Assembly: GCA_016293865.1 (NCBI GenBank)
Contig: JAEDDG010000012.1
Location: forward strand, 1 to 45,251
From: Oscillospiraceae bacterium
Lineage (GTDB): Bacteria; Bacillota; Clostridia; Oscillospirales; Oscillospiraceae
Reading direction: 5' to 3'
DNA: 45,251 bases
The notes under the pieces were generated by a model. The model made no database searches. It saw only the letters and a program-made list of their open reading frames with translations, and had not been told where the DNA came from. The first letter of the stretch is position 1; every line of letters begins with the position of its first letter. The position numbers and the translations under genes are program-made. This document shows, one piece after another, positions 32,634 through 40,573 of the stretch.

Positions 32634-33518
32634 GTGACAGAACGGAACCTGCATGGATATCCGCTGAAAAAGGAGCTGACTGTACAGGCGGTTGTCAGCG
32701 CGTTTTACCATAAAAGCCCGAAAAACTTTGTTTTTGCCGGCGAAAGCCACGATTTCTGGGAACTGATCTATGTGGATAAGGGGCGCATCCTGATCACAGC
32801 CGGAGAACAGAAATATGTTCTGAAGGCAGGAGAGCTGGCTTTTCACTGCCCGAATGAATTTCACGCTGTGGCGGCCTATGAGAATACAACGGCCAATTTT
32901 ATTGTCACCGCATTTGAATGCCGCAGCCGCTGTATGCGGTATTTCAATCACAGAATCATGGTGCTCGATGCGTTTGAGCGCGAGTGCCTGAACCGGGCGC
33001 TGCAGGAAGCGGAAGTGCTCCTGATCGGCAGCAGCAACATGTGCCCGTCCGGCAGCGGCATAGCAAGCTCTGTGCCGTTCGGAACACAGCAGATGCTGCA
33101 AAGCGCAATTGAACAGCTGCTGATCTCTCTGTACCGGCGCAGGGACAGCATGCGCATTCAGCAGCGTGTGGAGACGTATGCCCAGCAGAACAGCTACCGT
33201 CAGCTGGCGAAAAACATCCGGGCATATCTGGAGGAGAACATCAGCCGGCGTCTGACGCTGGAGGAGATTGCCGCCGCCCAATGCTGCAGCGTACCGCAGA
33301 TGAAAAAGCTTTTCCGCGCACAGATGGGCCGGGGAATCATTGACTTTTTCATTGACCTGAAAATCAGTGAGGCAAAACGCCTGATCCGTGAAGGCACCAT
33401 GAATTTTACGCAGATTGCCGCCGCTCTGGGATATGACAACAGCTGTTATTTTGCCAATCTTTTCAAATCACGGACGGATATGACGATGACTGAGTACTCG
33501 CGTTCAATCGGAGAATAG
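32634..33518 (+). CDS. AraC family transcriptional regulator
   Basis: 294 aa: N-terminal cupin-like sensing domain (FVFAGESHDFWELIYVDKG and AGELAFHCPNEFHAV are characteristic) and a C-terminal double helix-turn-helix (about 190-292: RLTLEEIAAAQCCSVPQMKKLF, FTQIAAALGYDNSCYFANLFK). GTG 32634 follows GGGAGG at nine bases; the upstream-open frame to 32283 belongs to the divergent gene's region. Divergent from the epimerase/oxidoreductase operon, with about 170 bases between, so it likely controls that operon in response to its sugar. The serine hydrolase follows 11 bases later. Confidence 0.85.
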   Translation: MTERNLHGYPLKKELTVQAVVSAFYHKSPKNFVFAGESHDFWELIYVDKGRILITAGEQKYVLKAGELAFHCPNEFHAVAAYENTTANFIVTAFECRSRCMRYFNHRIMVLDAFERECLNRALQEAEVLLIGSSNMCPSGSGIASSVPFGTQQMLQSAIEQLLISLYRRRDSMRIQQRVETYAQQNSYRQLAKNIRAYLEENISRRLTLEEIAAAQCCSVPQMKKLFRAQMGRGIIDFFIDLKISEAKRLIREGTMNFTQIAAALGYDNSCYFANLFKSRTDMTMTEYSRSIGE

Positions 33519-33529
33519 GAGGAATCACC

Positions 33530-34720
33530 ATGATCAATACAGATGCGCTGCAGGAACTTTTTGACAATTTGCCGCATGAAGTGGTTCCCGGCTGTGATTG
33601 TGAAATCCGCAGGGACGGGCAGACTGTTTTTCGCTTCCGCCATGGCTGGGCGGACTACGAAAAAACAAGACCTGTGGACGGAAGCGAGCTTTACAGGATT
33701 TACTCATGTACGAAGGTTGTCACGGCTGTGGGAATCATGCGTCTGGTTGAGCAGGGAAAGCTCGGGCTTTATGACCCTGTGGAGAAGTATCTGCCGGAAT
33801 ATGCGCATGTGATGCTGGGCGGCGCGCCGAAGACTGCTGCGGCTGCCGGGGGCTATGATCCAACGGCGCAGGTCTATCGCGGTGCTGGTCAGCCGGACGC
33901 GCCGCGCGTGCCTGAACACAAAATGCGGATCTACGACCTGATCCGCATGGCCAGCGGCATGTCCTATGACATGACATCCGCGCCCATGCAGGCCATGTTC
34001 AGTGATTCGGCGGTGGATACCCGCCGCGGCGCTGCGCTGATGGCGCAGGTTCCGCTGCAGTTTGAGCCGGGGACGGATTTCCTGTACAGTCTCAGCCACA
34101 ATGTCCTCGGCGCGGTTGCGGAGGTTGTATCCGGCCTGAGTTATGACAAATTTCTGGAAAATGAGATTTTCAGGCCGCTTGGCATGAACCACACAGGCTT
34201 TGAGCCTCGGGAAACCGACGGGTATCAGCTGGCGGCGCAGTATATGATGAATGATGACCAGAAGACCTGTTACCCCATTTCCGGCAATGCTTATGTGCCC
34301 AATCCAGGCTATTTCTGCGGAGGCAGCGGTCTGATCAGCTGTGTGGATGATCTGGTTGTTTTTGCTGACGTGCTTGCCGGCGGCGGAACTGCCGGCAGCG
34401 GTTACCGGCTTCTGAAGCCCGAAACCATCGATCTCATGCGTCAGGACCATCTGAGCCCCGCAATGCGTGTGTCCATGCACCGCAACTGGCCGCATCTGAT
34501 CAATTACAGCTACGGACTCGGTGTCCGGACGTTTGTTGAGAACGCTGACGGCAACGGCGGCGCGCCGGGAGAATTCGGCTGGGAAGGCGCGGCCGGAAGT
34601 TACCTGCTCATTGATCCGGAAAACCGAATCAGCTGTGTATATACCCAGCATGTGCGCAAATGCAGTCTGGCTGTTCAGTATATCCACAGGAAAATCACGA
34701 AGGCAATTTACGCGGAATAA
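33530..34720 (+). CDS. Serine hydrolase (beta-lactamase / class C-like family)
   Basis: 396 aa, beta-lactamase/transpeptidase-like fold. The nucleophile motif S-x-x-K is SCTK at residues 59-62 (in YRIYSCTKVVTAV) and the tyrosine motif is YSL near residue 186. No signal peptide is seen, so it is cytoplasmic and more likely an esterase, amidase or peptidase than an antibiotic-resistance enzyme. It is 11 bases after the AraC gene, probably cotranscribed, ending at the hairpin 34724-34751. Confidence 0.8.
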   Translation: MINTDALQELFDNLPHEVVPGCDCEIRRDGQTVFRFRHGWADYEKTRPVDGSELYRIYSCTKVVTAVGIMRLVEQGKLGLYDPVEKYLPEYAHVMLGGAPKTAAAAGGYDPTAQVYRGAGQPDAPRVPEHKMRIYDLIRMASGMSYDMTSAPMQAMFSDSAVDTRRGAALMAQVPLQFEPGTDFLYSLSHNVLGAVAEVVSGLSYDKFLENEIFRPLGMNHTGFEPRETDGYQLAAQYMMNDDQKTCYPISGNAYVPNPGYFCGGSGLISCVDDLVVFADVLAGGGTAGSGYRLLKPETIDLMRQDHLSPAMRVSMHRNWPHLINYSYGLGVRTFVENADGNGGAPGEFGWEGAAGSYLLIDPENRISCVYTQHVRKCSLAVQYIHRKITKAIYAE

Positions 34721-34723
34721 TCG

Positions 34724-34754
34724 GAAAACCTCCGGGAAACCGGAGGTTTTCTTT
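34724..34754. terminator. Terminator between serine hydrolase and feoB
   Basis: A 12-bp stem (34724-34735 with 34740-34751), loop GAAA; T-rich on the plus side. Convergent genes. Confidence 0.75.
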
Positions 34755-34756
34755 GT

Positions 34757-36868
34757 TCAGAACAGACGGGCAACGCCTGCAGTCAGAAAACACAGCGCGA
34801 GTCCGCAGATTGTGGGGAGAAGAAAGGAGATCAGCGTCCATTTCACGCTTCCGGTTTCTTTGCGGATGGTCAGCAGCGTTGTGGAGCACGGCCAGTGAAA
34901 CATGAAAAAAATCAGCGTGCAGACGGCAGTGACCCAGGTCCAGCCGTTGGCGGTCAGCAGTGTTTTCAGGGAAGCCAGGTTTTCGTATCCGGTCAGCGCG
35001 CCGGAGGCGGTATAGGCCATGACTGCTGCAGGAAGGACAATTTCATTGGCCGGCAGTGCCAGAATGAATGCCGCCAGAAGCACGCCGTCCAGGCCGAACA
35101 GTGCGGCAATTGGATCCAGAAAACCGGTCAGATGCGCCAGAAGCGTCATATCGCCGGCAGATACATTTGCAAGCGTCCAGATGACCAGGCCGGTCGGCGC
35201 TGCCACAACCAGAGCCCGCCCCAGAACAAACAGCGTGCGGTCAAAGACTGAGCGTATGATCACCTTTCCGATCTGAGGCACGCGGAAAGGCGGCAGTTCA
35301 AGGGCCATGGCGGACGAAACGCCTTTCAGAACAGTTGCAGAGAGAAATCCTGAAGCGAGAAAAGTCATTCCGACGCCGCATGCGATGATCAGCGTCAGGA
35401 TGCCGGCAGCGGCCATATTGCCTGCTGTGCCGGCAAAAAACATGCTGATGATGGCAATCAGAGCAGGGAAGCGGCCGTTGCACGGCACAAAGGCGTTGGT
35501 GATCACAGCAATCAGACGCTCGCGGCGGCTGTCTATAATGCGGCAGCCGGTCACGCCGGCGGCGTTGCAGCCGAAGCCCATACACATGGTTAAGGACTGC
35601 TTGCCGCACGCGCCGCATTTCCTGAAAGCGTTGTCGAGATTGAACGCGACGCGCGGAAGATAGCCGAGGTCTTCGAGCAGCGTAAACAGCGGGAAGAAAA
35701 TGGCCATAGGCGGGAGCATTACGGAGACGATCCAGGCGACAGTCCTGTATGCGCCGTCCACAAGAGCGCCTCTGAGCCACCACGGAGCGCCGGAAAGCCA
35801 GCCGGACAGACAGCCTCCGAACCGGAACAATACGCTGTAAAGGAAATCCGAGATGTAATTTGCGCCCTGGATTGTGATATAAAAAACCAGCGCCAGCAAA
35901 AGCAGCATGACCGGGAGACCGGTTGCCCGCTGTGTCAGCAGCCGGTCCAGAGTGACCTGACGCCGCGGCGGGGACACTGCGGGCGCAGCCTCCCGGCAGA
36001 TGTCCTCAGCCGATGCGTATATGGAGGAAACCAGCGTGTCACGGAAACTCTGGCCGGTATAGCCGGCGTCTTCCAGGCATTTGCGCGCCTGCTGCAGGGG
36101 CGGCTGTATGGCAGCCTGGGCTTCAAGGCGCCAGCCGAGAAAGGAAGCAATGGCGTCCAGACATTTCGGATCGCCTTCCAAAAGGCGCAGCGCGGCCCAG
36201 CGCTCGCTGAGTTTCCCTTCCAGCAGATTGCCCAGTGGCATTTCAAGTATGTTCACAGCGTCTTCAACAGCCTGCGGGTAGCGCACACAGCAGGGGAGGT
36301 ATGTTTCGCGGGCAGCCTCGGCTGTGCGCCTGACAAGGACGTCGAGCCCCTTGCCGCTTCTTGCGCTGGTTCCTGCGACCGGAATGCCCAGCCGTTTTTC
36401 CAGAATGGAAAGATCGGGATGTATGCCGCGCTTTGCCGCTTCGTCAAGGAGGTTGACACAAACGGCCACGTGCGGTGTAACCTCCAGAATCTGAAGGACA
36501 AGGTTCAGATTGCGCTCCAGACAGCCTGCGTCGCATACGACCACAACGGCGTCTGCTCCGCCGAAACAGATGCAGTCGCGGGCGGCTTCTTCCTCGGCAG
36601 AGACGGCCAGCAGAGAGTACGCGCCGGGAATGTCGATGAAAATCAGGCTGTTCTCCGCACGGCGGCAGATGCCGGAGGCGCATGACACGGTTTTTCCTGT
36701 CCAGTTTCCTGTGTGCTGATGCATTCCTGTCAGTGCGTTGAACACTGTGCTTTTGCCGACGTTCGGATTGCCGGCCAGAGCGACAATTAGATCTCCCGGC
36801 TGCTCCTTCTGTACGGAGAGGCCGCGGGCGACTGCGCCTGTGCCGGTGGAGGAAGCAGTAAGTCCCAT
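34757..36868 (-). CDS. feoB: Ferrous iron transport protein B
   Basis: 703 aa. N-terminal G-protein domain with G1 GNPNVGKS (33-40), G3 DIPG (79-82) and G4 NLLD, a linker, then about eight to ten membrane helices with conserved Gate-type motifs (CGACGKQ, and CNGRFPALIAII). It drives Fe2+ uptake across the membrane. It begins three bases after feoA. The C-terminus ends at residue 703 with hydrophobic FLTAGVARLF, and no FeoC gene is adjacent. Confidence 0.93.
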   Translation of the reverse strand: MGLTASSTGTGAVARGLSVQKEQPGDLIVALAGNPNVGKSTVFNALTGMHQHTGNWTGKTVSCASGICRRAENSLIFIDIPGAYSLLAVSAEEEAARDCICFGGADAVVVVCDAGCLERNLNLVLQILEVTPHVAVCVNLLDEAAKRGIHPDLSILEKRLGIPVAGTSARSGKGLDVLVRRTAEAARETYLPCCVRYPQAVEDAVNILEMPLGNLLEGKLSERWAALRLLEGDPKCLDAIASFLGWRLEAQAAIQPPLQQARKCLEDAGYTGQSFRDTLVSSIYASAEDICREAAPAVSPPRRQVTLDRLLTQRATGLPVMLLLLALVFYITIQGANYISDFLYSVLFRFGGCLSGWLSGAPWWLRGALVDGAYRTVAWIVSVMLPPMAIFFPLFTLLEDLGYLPRVAFNLDNAFRKCGACGKQSLTMCMGFGCNAAGVTGCRIIDSRRERLIAVITNAFVPCNGRFPALIAIISMFFAGTAGNMAAAGILTLIIACGVGMTFLASGFLSATVLKGVSSAMALELPPFRVPQIGKVIIRSVFDRTLFVLGRALVVAAPTGLVIWTLANVSAGDMTLLAHLTGFLDPIAALFGLDGVLLAAFILALPANEIVLPAAVMAYTASGALTGYENLASLKTLLTANGWTWVTAVCTLIFFMFHWPCSTTLLTIRKETGSVKWTLISFLLPTICGLALCFLTAGVARLF

Positions 36869-36871
36869 AGG

Positions 36872-37099
36872 CTATGCCAGCGCCACATTCAGCGCGTCCC
36901 GGTTGCGCAGGGCAATGACAGAACCGCGGATCAGATATGCGCGCGGGTTGCCGCTGGGTGCGGCGTAGAGACAGGTCACCTGTGCGCCGGGAACGAGGCC
37001 GAGATCCAGAAGGCGGCGGCGCATGGCGCCGGACAGGCGAACATCGCCGACAGTGCCGACGGCGCCGACAGGTATGGAAAACAGAGTCTTTTCGCTCAT
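36872..37099 (-). CDS. feoA: Ferrous iron transport protein A
   Basis: 75-aa SH3-like protein of the FeoA family: LFSIPVGAVGTVGDV, then RRRLLDLGLVPGAQVTCLY and the terminal GSVIALRNRDALNV are typical. It helps FeoB. ATG 37099 is preceded by AAAGG; a TTG at 37117 in frame is less likely. The stop lies three bases from feoB. Confidence 0.88.
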   Translation of the reverse strand: MSEKTLFSIPVGAVGTVGDVRLSGAMRRRLLDLGLVPGAQVTCLYAAPSGNPRAYLIRGSVIALRNRDALNVALA

Positions 37100-37187
37100 A
37101 TCGAAGGTCCTTTTCAAAGATGTAGGGGCGGTGGAAAATGGTATGCCGCCATTACAATCTATGCCGTGGAGAGGAAGGTGTGCAGCA

Positions 37188-37219
37188 AAAAAGAACGCCG
37201 TGCGCTGAGCACGGCGTTC
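37188..37219 (-). terminator. Terminator of the TAXI-TRAP genes
   Basis: An 11-bp stem (37193-37203 with 37209-37219), loop GCTGA region, and a T run on the minus strand. Separates the TRAP operon from feoA. Confidence 0.8.
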
Positions 37220-37237
37220 AGATAAACACTGGAATTA

Positions 37238-39232
37238 TTAGGCAGCGGAAATAGACGTGCGTTTCCGGGACAAGTACTGGTACAGAATCACAGAGCCCAG
37301 AATGACGATGCCGATCACGTCTGTCAGCGTGCCGGGGATCATCATTGCAAGACCGCCGCCGGCCAGGAGAATGCGCAGAACAGCGGGAATTTTGCACATC
37401 AGGAAGCCGTTCAGGGCTGCCGCAATGCCAAACAGGCCGATCAAAGCGCTGATGATAATCTGCACGACCTGAATCCAGCCGGCGATGTTTTCAAAGAGCA
37501 TCGCCGGACTGTAAGCAAAGATATACGGCACAATAAATGCCGCAATGGCAAGCTTTGTGGCGTTGATGCCTGTTTTCATCGGGTCTGATTTTGCAATTGC
37601 GGAGCCGGCGTATGCAGCCAGGGCAACAGGCGGCGTGATGTCCGCAACGATGCCGAAATAGAACACAAAGAAGTGGGCAGATACAACGGGGATCCCGAGC
37701 TGGATCAGAATCGGCGCACAGGTGGAGGCCATGATGCAGTAGTTGGCGGTTGTGGGAACGCCCATACCGAGGATGATGCAGCAGATCATGGTCAGCACAA
37801 GGCCGACAATCAGCGTGTTGCCGGAGAGCTGAACGACGCCGTTGATCAGAGTGGAGGCAAGGCCGGTAACGGTGATGCAGCCGGCGATCATACCGGCCAT
37901 CGCGCAGGCGACAGCCACAGTGACGGCGCCCTTCGCACCGGCTTCCAGTGCTTCAACGATTTTCTGGAAGGTCAGACGCTCGTCCTTATTCAAAAAGCCC
38001 ACGACCACAGCGGCGAGAATGGAGACGGCGGCAGAGAACTGCATGGTCCGCGCACCGGAAGCAACCAGCCATACGAGCATGACAAGCGGGATCAGCAGGT
38101 AGCATTTTTTGAGCAGATGACCCCATTTCGGCATTTCCTCTTTCGAAAGGCCGCGCAGACCCAGCTTTTTCGCCTCAAGATGAACGGCGATGAAAATGCC
38201 GGTGAAATACAAAACTGCAGGCAGAATGGCCTTGACTGCCACTTCCATGTAAGGCAGATTCATGTATTCTGCCATCAGGAATGCAGCGGCGCCCATAATA
38301 GGCGGCATGATCTGGCCGCCGGTTGATGCTGCGGCCTCCACTGCGCCTGCAAATTCAGGCTTGTAGCCGGTCTTTTTCATCATGGGAATGGTGACGGAGC
38401 CTGTGGTCACTGTGTTGCCCACGGAGGAGCCGGAAACCATACCGCAGAGGGCGGAAGAGATAACGGCGACCTTGGCCGGTCCGCCGGAGGACCAGCCGGC
38501 AATTCTGTTAGCCAGAGAAATAAAGAAATTGGCAATGCCGGTCCGCTCAAGGAAAGCGCCGAAAATAATGAAAAGAACAATGTAAGTATAGCAGACGTTG
38601 ATCGGCGTGCCGATGACGCCGGAGGTGGTGTAAAACAGCTTATAGACCACATTTTTCAATGCCTGATAGAAGCTGGGGTTCCAGGAGAGCTGGTTGATAA
38701 AAGTGTAGACCAGCAGAGCGCCGACCACGCACAGAATGGGAACACCCACGCAGCGGCGGCAAAGTTCAATCAGAATCAGAATGCCTACAACGCCGATGAT
38801 CACATGGATTGTCTCAATACGGGTGGCCAGCTTGATGATAGGAAGGGCATTGAAGGCAAAATAAAAGAAACAGCCTGCGCCCAGAACCATCAGAACCAGG
38901 TCATACCACGGGATGTGATTGACGCGGACAGAGCCCTTCCTGGCGGGATAGGTCAGATACCCGATGATGATGATCATGCCGAGAAACAGCGTCAGACGCT
39001 TCTCGGGAAGGGCAGAGCTGAACAGTGTCATGTAAATGCAGTAGAGAGAGAAAACCGCCATTATGCAGCGTACAATGATTTTTGGCACGCCGGTCCAGAT
39101 GCGCGTGGCAGATTCCCGGTCATATTTACGCATAACCGCGTCAAGATCTGCAGCCGGATCCTCCTCAGATGCGGCTGCGGGCACGGGATTTGTGCGCTTG
39201 ATATCGTCATCTTTTTTACGGAAGAGCTTCAT
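37238..39232 (-). CDS. TAXI-TRAP transporter fused permease (DctQM-type)
   Basis: 664 aa with about 16-18 hydrophobic segments: the small-subunit (4-helix) part is fused to the large (12-helix) channel part, as usual for TAXI-type TRAP systems. The motif GGQIMPPIMGAAAFLMAEYM is conserved in the large subunit, as is VTTGSVTIPMM nearby. It moves an anionic organic solute using an ion gradient. ATG 39232 follows AGGAGGAAT. It is downstream of its binding protein, with a hairpin between them that may lower expression. Confidence 0.9.
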   Translation of the reverse strand: MKLFRKKDDDIKRTNPVPAAASEEDPAADLDAVMRKYDRESATRIWTGVPKIIVRCIMAVFSLYCIYMTLFSSALPEKRLTLFLGMIIIIGYLTYPARKGSVRVNHIPWYDLVLMVLGAGCFFYFAFNALPIIKLATRIETIHVIIGVVGILILIELCRRCVGVPILCVVGALLVYTFINQLSWNPSFYQALKNVVYKLFYTTSGVIGTPINVCYTYIVLFIIFGAFLERTGIANFFISLANRIAGWSSGGPAKVAVISSALCGMVSGSSVGNTVTTGSVTIPMMKKTGYKPEFAGAVEAAASTGGQIMPPIMGAAAFLMAEYMNLPYMEVAVKAILPAVLYFTGIFIAVHLEAKKLGLRGLSKEEMPKWGHLLKKCYLLIPLVMLVWLVASGARTMQFSAAVSILAAVVVGFLNKDERLTFQKIVEALEAGAKGAVTVAVACAMAGMIAGCITVTGLASTLINGVVQLSGNTLIVGLVLTMICCIILGMGVPTTANYCIMASTCAPILIQLGIPVVSAHFFVFYFGIVADITPPVALAAYAGSAIAKSDPMKTGINATKLAIAAFIVPYIFAYSPAMLFENIAGWIQVVQIIISALIGLFGIAAALNGFLMCKIPAVLRILLAGGGLAMMIPGTLTDVIGIVILGSVILYQYLSRKRTSISAA

Positions 39233-39288
39233 TCAATTCCTCCTCTTTCTGGAATCAGGTCTCCGTGTACAATTACGCATTTAAGCCG

Positions 39289-39321
39289 AAAACTACGGCG
39301 AGAAATACTCGCCGTAGTTTT
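39289..39321 (-). terminator. Hairpin between binding protein and permease (possible attenuator)
   Basis: A 14-bp perfect stem (39289-39302 with 39308-39321) with a short T run on the minus strand. Placed between two genes of one system, it is likely a partial terminator or mRNA-stability element that makes more binding protein than permease. Confidence 0.6.
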
Positions 39322-39348
39322 GAATACGGTCATTTCAGAAACGAGCCA

Positions 39349-40302
39349 TTACTTGGTCGGAACATCATAGCCCTTTTCGGCAAAGTATTTCGCTGCGCCG
39401 GCATGGTAGGGAACAGAGGTGACGGATGCGCCGAAGTCAAGGCTCAGTTCGCCGTATTTCGCATGAGAGCTGATCAGATTCGGAGCGTTGTCAAAGATGT
39501 CGGCCACGAGCGCATAGATCGCATCCTCAGACACGTCGTCGCGGGCAAGAATGACAGCGCCGACAGCGACAGTGGTCACATCCGCATCCAGGCCGTAAAC
39601 ATCGGCGGGGATGACGTTTTTGGAGTAGTAGTCAGAGGTCTCCAGCAGGGTGTTGATGTGTTCGTCATCCAGGCTGACAAGGTAGACATCCTTGCTGGTG
39701 GACAGGTCGGTGATCGCGGTGGTGGGTGCGCCGGCAACGATGAAGGCTGCGTCGATCTTGCCGTCCTTCAGGTCGTTGGCACTGTCACCGAAGCTCTGGT
39801 AGGTGGGCTGAATGTCATCTTCAGTCAGGCCATAGCAGCCGAGAATGTCGATGGCATTGAAATACACGCCGGAACCGGCTGCGCCGATGGAAACCTTTTT
39901 GCCCTCCAGATCGGCGACAGTTTTGATGGACGGGTCAAGTGTAACAATCTGAACCTGTTCCATATACAGCGCTGCGACTGTGGAGAAGCAGTCAACGGCA
40001 GATTCAAAAAGATTGGTGCCGTTGTATGCGTACGCCATAACGTCGGACTGGCAGAAGGCCAGCTCAGCGTTGCCGTCTTCCAGCTCCTGAATGTTGGCCT
40101 GGGAGCCGTTGCCCACAATGCCGGTTACGGTAATGCCGGCGTTGTTGGTGGCATGCTGTGCAATGACGCTGCCGAATGCGTAATATGTACCGCTTTCACC
40201 GCCGGTCACAAAACGCAGGGACGCGCTCTGGCTGCCGCAGCCGGACAGAACGCAGGTCAGCAGAAGAACAAGTGCAAGTACGAGAGTCAGTGTCTTTTTC
40301 AT
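39349..40302 (-). CDS. TAXI family TRAP transporter solute-binding lipoprotein
   Basis: 317 aa. Lipoprotein signal peptide with lipobox LSGC (C22). The mature part begins RFVTGGESGTYYAFGSVIAQH, the TAXI-family signature (ligand-binding loop). Ligands of TAXI proteins are mostly dicarboxylates or amino acids such as glutamate; the ligand here is unknown. ATG 40302 has GGGG seven bases upstream; the frame is open to 40341 but without RBS. It pairs with the fused permease downstream and lies next to the glycyl radical operon. Confidence 0.88.
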   Translation of the reverse strand: MKKTLTLVLALVLLLTCVLSGCGSQSASLRFVTGGESGTYYAFGSVIAQHATNNAGITVTGIVGNGSQANIQELEDGNAELAFCQSDVMAYAYNGTNLFESAVDCFSTVAALYMEQVQIVTLDPSIKTVADLEGKKVSIGAAGSGVYFNAIDILGCYGLTEDDIQPTYQSFGDSANDLKDGKIDAAFIVAGAPTTAITDLSTSKDVYLVSLDDEHINTLLETSDYYSKNVIPADVYGLDADVTTVAVGAVILARDDVSEDAIYALVADIFDNAPNLISSHAKYGELSLDFGASVTSVPYHAGAAKYFAEKGYDVPTK

Positions 40303-40368
40303 GATCATTCCCCAAATCAAAAAATAGTGTTGATGTACCACATGAGTGGATGCAAAAAATATAGGCTA

Positions 40369-40397
40369 ATTATATACTGTAAGTTGTTGAAAATCAA
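40369..40397 (-). promoter_or_regulatory. Promoter of the TAXI-TRAP genes
   Basis: On the minus strand, TTGATT (40397-40392), 17 bases, TATAAT (40374-40369), about 65 bases upstream of the ATG. Confidence 0.65.
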
Positions 40398-40508
40398 GGG
40401 AAAGTGAATATTTTTCGAATCAAATTTCAAAAAAGGCAATTTCCCCTGCAAAAAACTGTGTAAAGAAGAAATCATGTGCATCAAACGACATATTTTCCTG
40501 CAAAAATG

Positions 40509-40540
40509 AAAAACCCCGGCGTCATTCAGGGCGCCGGGGC
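40509..40540 (-). terminator. Terminator of the glycyl radical enzyme operon
   Basis: Stem CCCCGGCG (40514-40521) with CGCCGGGG (40532-40539), followed on the minus strand by a T-rich stretch. Confidence 0.75.
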
Positions 40541-40573
40541 TGCTGTTTGTGCCGGACCCTGTCCGGCAATGTG

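Noticed and set aside
33530..34720. Antibiotic-resistance beta-lactamase
   Set aside because: No signal peptide, and the tyrosine motif is not a standard class C YAN; a general serine hydrolase is safer.
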